Program-made: the position numbers and the translations under genes | Notes under the pieces: model-generated | Databases searched by the model: none | What the model was told of the DNA's origin: nothing | What the model saw: the letters and a program-made list of their open reading frames with translations, nothing else | Origin: Kutzneria chonburiensis | Lineage (GTDB): Bacteria > Actinomycetota > Actinomycetes > Mycobacteriales > Pseudonocardiaceae | Assembly (NCBI RefSeq): GCF_028622115.1 | Contig: NZ_CP097263.1 | Location: 4,898,001 to 4,962,000 of the forward strand | Direction: 5' to 3' | DNA length: 64,000 bases | Shown: positions 61,494 through 64,000 of the stretch, one piece after another | How the letters are laid out: each line of letters opens with the position of its first letter | How positions within the stretch are numbered: position 1 is the first letter of the stretch

Positions 61494-63943
61494 CTTTCCT
61501 CCTCGGCCAGCCGCTGGGCCAGGTACGGCAGCGTGCCGCCGGACCGCAACAGAGCCCACTCGGCCGCGTGCACCTCGGCCCGGGCCGTGAAGCTGATGTC
61601 ACCGGCCGTGACCTCGACTTGCCCGGTGCGCTCGTCCAGGGACAGGTCGAATTCCTCGCGTCCGGTCAGCCCGAGGGCGGCCCAGGCCTTGGGCAGCAGC
61701 AGCGGCAGGATGCCCATGGCGCACAGGTTGGCGCGGTGGATGCGTTCGAAGCTCTCGGCCAGCACCGCCCGCACGCCCAGCAGCCACGGCCCCTTGGCCG
61801 CCCAGTCGCGTGACGACCCCATGCCGTAGTTGTGGCCGGCCAGCACGATCAGCGGCGTGCCGGCATAGCGTTGCGCCGCTTCGAACACCGGCACCGTGTC
61901 GCCCGTCGGGACGTGCAGCGTCAGGCCACGGCCGTCGCCGTCGCCGACCAGCCGGTTGCGCAGTCTGGGGTTGCTGAACGTGCCCCGGGCCATCACTTCG
62001 TGATTACCCCTGCGGGAACCGTAAGAGTTGAACTCCGGTATGCCTCTTACAGTCAGGTAGCGACCGGCCGGGGAGTCGGCCGGGATGCCGCCGACCGGCG
62101 AGATGTGGTCCGTGCTGACGTCGTCGCCCAGCGCCACCAGTACGCGGGCGTTGCGGAGTTCGGCCGTCAGGGGCTTGCCGTCGACGTAGGCCGGCGGCCG
62201 GATGTAGGTGGAATCGGGGTCCCAGGCGAAGACTTCGCCGGTCTGGGCCGGGATGCTCGCCCAGCCGTCGGGCGCGGCGATCGGCACCGTGAAGACCTCG
62301 GGCTTGAGGCACTCCTCGGCCAGCGCCGCCAGCTCTTGCGAGCTCGGCCAGATGTCGCGCAGGAACACCGGCTCGCCGTCGCTGCCGATGCCCAGCGGCT
62401 CCGCCTCCAGGTCGATCCGCACGTGACCGACCAGCGCCAACGCCACGACCAGGGCCGGCGAGGCGAGGTAGCCCGCGCGGACCTGCGGATGCACCCGGCC
62501 TTCGAAGTTCCGGTTCCCGCTGAGCACCGCCGCCGCGACCAGCCCGTCGCGATCGACCGCCTCCGCGATCTCCGGGTGCAGGGCCCCGCTGCCGCCGTTG
62601 CAGGTCATGCAGCCGTAGCCCGCGATGTGGAAGCCGAGCGTCTCCAGGTCGTCGAGCAGACCGGTGTCCTTGAGGTAGCGGGTCACGGCCAGTGATCCCG
62701 GCGACAGGCTGGTCTTGACGTGCTTCGGCACCGTCAGTCCGCGCTCGACCGCCCGCCGGGCCAGCAACCCCGCAGCCAGCATGGCCTGCGGATTGGACGT
62801 GCTGGTGCACGAGGTGATCGACGCGATGGCCAGGTCGCCGTCACGCGAACCGGGTTCGCGGTCGAGCCGGGCGGCGAAGGAATCCGGCAGGTCGGACAGG
62901 TCGATGCGCTGGTCGGGGCGGCTGGGGCCGGCCAGGCTGGGGCGCACTGTGCCGAGGTCGAACTCGATGAGCCGGCCGAAGCGGGGTTCCGCGCCGGTCC
63001 GCAGCAGACCCTGCTCGCGACAGTAGCGCTCGACGCGCTGCACCTCGTCCGAGGGGCGGCCGGTCTCGCGGAGATAGCGAAGGGTCTCCTCGTCGACCGG
63101 GAAGAAGCCGGTCATGGCACCGTATTCCGGGGCCATGTTGGCGATGGTGCAGCGGTCCTGGGCGGAGAGCTGGGCCAGGCCGGGGCCGGTGAACTCGACC
63201 AGCAGGCCGCGTACGTTCTCCTTGCGCAGCAACTGGGTCAGGGTCAACACCACGTCGGTAGGGCCGACACCGGGTTTGATGGCGCCGGTCAGCCGGACGC
63301 CGACGACCGGCGGGATCTTGATCGGGTGGGCCAGGCCCACCAGGAGCGCCTCGGCCTCCAGGCCGCCGACGCCCCAACCCAGGACGCCGAGGCCGTTGAC
63401 CATGGTGGTGTGGCTGTCGGTGCCGATCACGCTGTCGGGGAAGGATTCCCCGTCCTCGGTGGCGACGACGGTGGCCAACCGCTCCAGGTTGACCTGGTGC
63501 ACGATGCCCTGGCCGGGCGGGATGACCCGCAACCGGTCGAACGCCCGCTCGGCCCACTTGAGGAAGGCGTAGCGCTCCCCGTTCCGGGAAAGCTCCAGGG
63601 ATTCGTTGCGGGACAAGGCATCTGGCCGGCCAGCGAAGTCGGTCTGGACGGAGTGGTCGACAACGACGTCCACCGGCAGGGCCGGGTTGACCCGTGCCGG
63701 CTGGTCGACGCGGTCACGGAGTGCCGCCAGGTCGACGAGCAGCGGAATACCGGTGTAGTCCTGCACGAGGATCCGCGCCGGCCGGAACTCCATCTCCAGG
63801 TCCGGGTCCTCGCCGGCGGCCAGCCGCTTGACCAGCAGAGCCGCCTTGTCGGTGTCACCGTTGCGCAGCAACGACTCGGCGAGCACCCGTCCGCAATACG
63901 GGACAGAACTCAAGTCAGAAGTGAACTCCGGCAGACTGATCAT
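61490..63943 (-). CDS. Aconitase-family hydratase/isomerase (Fe-S)
   Basis: 817 residues from ATG 63943, a little shorter than AcnA (about 890). The [4Fe-4S] cysteines are intact: Cys379 in SITSCTSTSNP, Cys445 and Cys448 in GYGCMTCNGGSG. Active-site features include VIGTDSHTTMVNGLGVLGWG and YGMGSSRDWAAKG near the end. The usual GYGCTTCIGNSG is altered to MTCNGGSG, which hints at another substrate. Pathway-specific aconitase homologues (for example in phosphinothricin and FR-900098 biosynthesis) isomerise malate-type intermediates. Not likely the TCA enzyme given its operon. Confidence 0.9.
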   Translation of the reverse strand: MISLPEFTSDLSSVPYCGRVLAESLLRNGDTDKAALLVKRLAAGEDPDLEMEFRPARILVQDYTGIPLLVDLAALRDRVDQPARVNPALPVDVVVDHSVQTDFAGRPDALSRNESLELSRNGERYAFLKWAERAFDRLRVIPPGQGIVHQVNLERLATVVATEDGESFPDSVIGTDSHTTMVNGLGVLGWGVGGLEAEALLVGLAHPIKIPPVVGVRLTGAIKPGVGPTDVVLTLTQLLRKENVRGLLVEFTGPGLAQLSAQDRCTIANMAPEYGAMTGFFPVDEETLRYLRETGRPSDEVQRVERYCREQGLLRTGAEPRFGRLIEFDLGTVRPSLAGPSRPDQRIDLSDLPDSFAARLDREPGSRDGDLAIASITSCTSTSNPQAMLAAGLLARRAVERGLTVPKHVKTSLSPGSLAVTRYLKDTGLLDDLETLGFHIAGYGCMTCNGGSGALHPEIAEAVDRDGLVAAAVLSGNRNFEGRVHPQVRAGYLASPALVVALALVGHVRIDLEAEPLGIGSDGEPVFLRDIWPSSQELAALAEECLKPEVFTVPIAAPDGWASIPAQTGEVFAWDPDSTYIRPPAYVDGKPLTAELRNARVLVALGDDVSTDHISPVGGIPADSPAGRYLTVRGIPEFNSYGSRRGNHEVMARGTFSNPRLRNRLVGDGDGRGLTLHVPTGDTVPVFEAAQRYAGTPLIVLAGHNYGMGSSRDWAAKGPWLLGVRAVLAESFERIHRANLCAMGILPLLLPKAWAALGLTGREEFDLSLDERTGQVEVTAGDISFTARAEVHAAEWALLRSGGTLPYLAQRLAEEER

Positions 63944-64000
63944 TCCGCGGCCCCGGGGTACACCCGGGCGCGCGGGCCCGTGTAGTCCAGCAGCGGGCGG
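63940..64000 (-). CDS. 3' end of another operon gene (cut by window edge)
   Basis: Only the last 19 codons are visible, ending LLDYTGPRARVYPGAAE-stop with an ATGA overlap onto the aconitase-like gene. Too short to identify. It shows that the operon continues beyond the right edge, so the cluster's first genes are missing here. Confidence 0.7.
   Translation of the reverse strand, partial: RPLLDYTGPRARVYPGAAE

Overview
This is 64 kb of a high-GC actinomycete chromosome, most likely from the order Pseudonocardiales (a Kutzneria-, Lentzea- or Amycolatopsis-like organism; the genus is a guess). The evidence is GTG and TTG starts, ATGA/GTGA gene overlaps, a mycothiol-dependent isomerase family gene, ECF sigma/anti-sigma control, U-tract-free hairpin terminators, and the actinobacterial neighbourhood infC-rpmI-rplT-tsnR-pheS-pheT near uvrA.

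Left third (1-25.2 kb). A translation operon (pheT to infC, minus strand) is followed by metabolic modules. These are: an amidase operon with an ArsR regulator and an unusual SRPBCC/AmiC-like fusion; a divergent catabolic locus (RidA, IclR, PfkB kinase / PLP enzyme, N-acyl-D-amino-acid-type deacylase, GntP permease) that fits N-acetyl-D-glucosaminate degradation; an acyl-CoA ligase; an ECF sigma/anti-sigma pair with a lipoprotein; a secreted papain-like protease; uvrA; a mycothiol-dependent isomerase; and a metallo-beta-lactamase-fold (MBL) hydrolase. Four copies of a covarying inverted repeat sit between convergent genes here and nowhere else in the window.

Middle (25.2-41.2 kb) is accessory. 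An RHS/YD-repeat polymorphic toxin with a T7SS-like N-terminus and a probable HNH-type tip, plus its immunity candidate, lies between the intact MBL gene and a second, diverged copy of that gene's last 156 bp. A VapBC-type pair, a probable broken gene and a GH75 chitosanase under a CsnR-box-like palindrome follow. Then comes a class I lanthipeptide cluster of the FxLD family: six precursor genes, LanC, LanB and an ABC exporter.

Right part (41.2-64 kb). Housekeeping and small-metabolism genes (rnhA, two alpha/beta hydrolases with a LysR regulator, a TetR regulator with a perfect operator facing two SDR genes) are followed by a protein made of 21 propeller-type repeats, translationally coupled to an RraA-like gene. 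A tight minus-strand operon of at least ten genes fills the right end: aconitase homologue, unknown 460-aa protein, dipeptide-epimerase-like enzyme, 2-hydroxyacid dehydrogenase, luciferase-like monooxygenase, flavin reductase, two ATP-grasp ligases and an MFS exporter. It looks like an uncharacterised small-peptide biosynthetic cluster and runs off the window.
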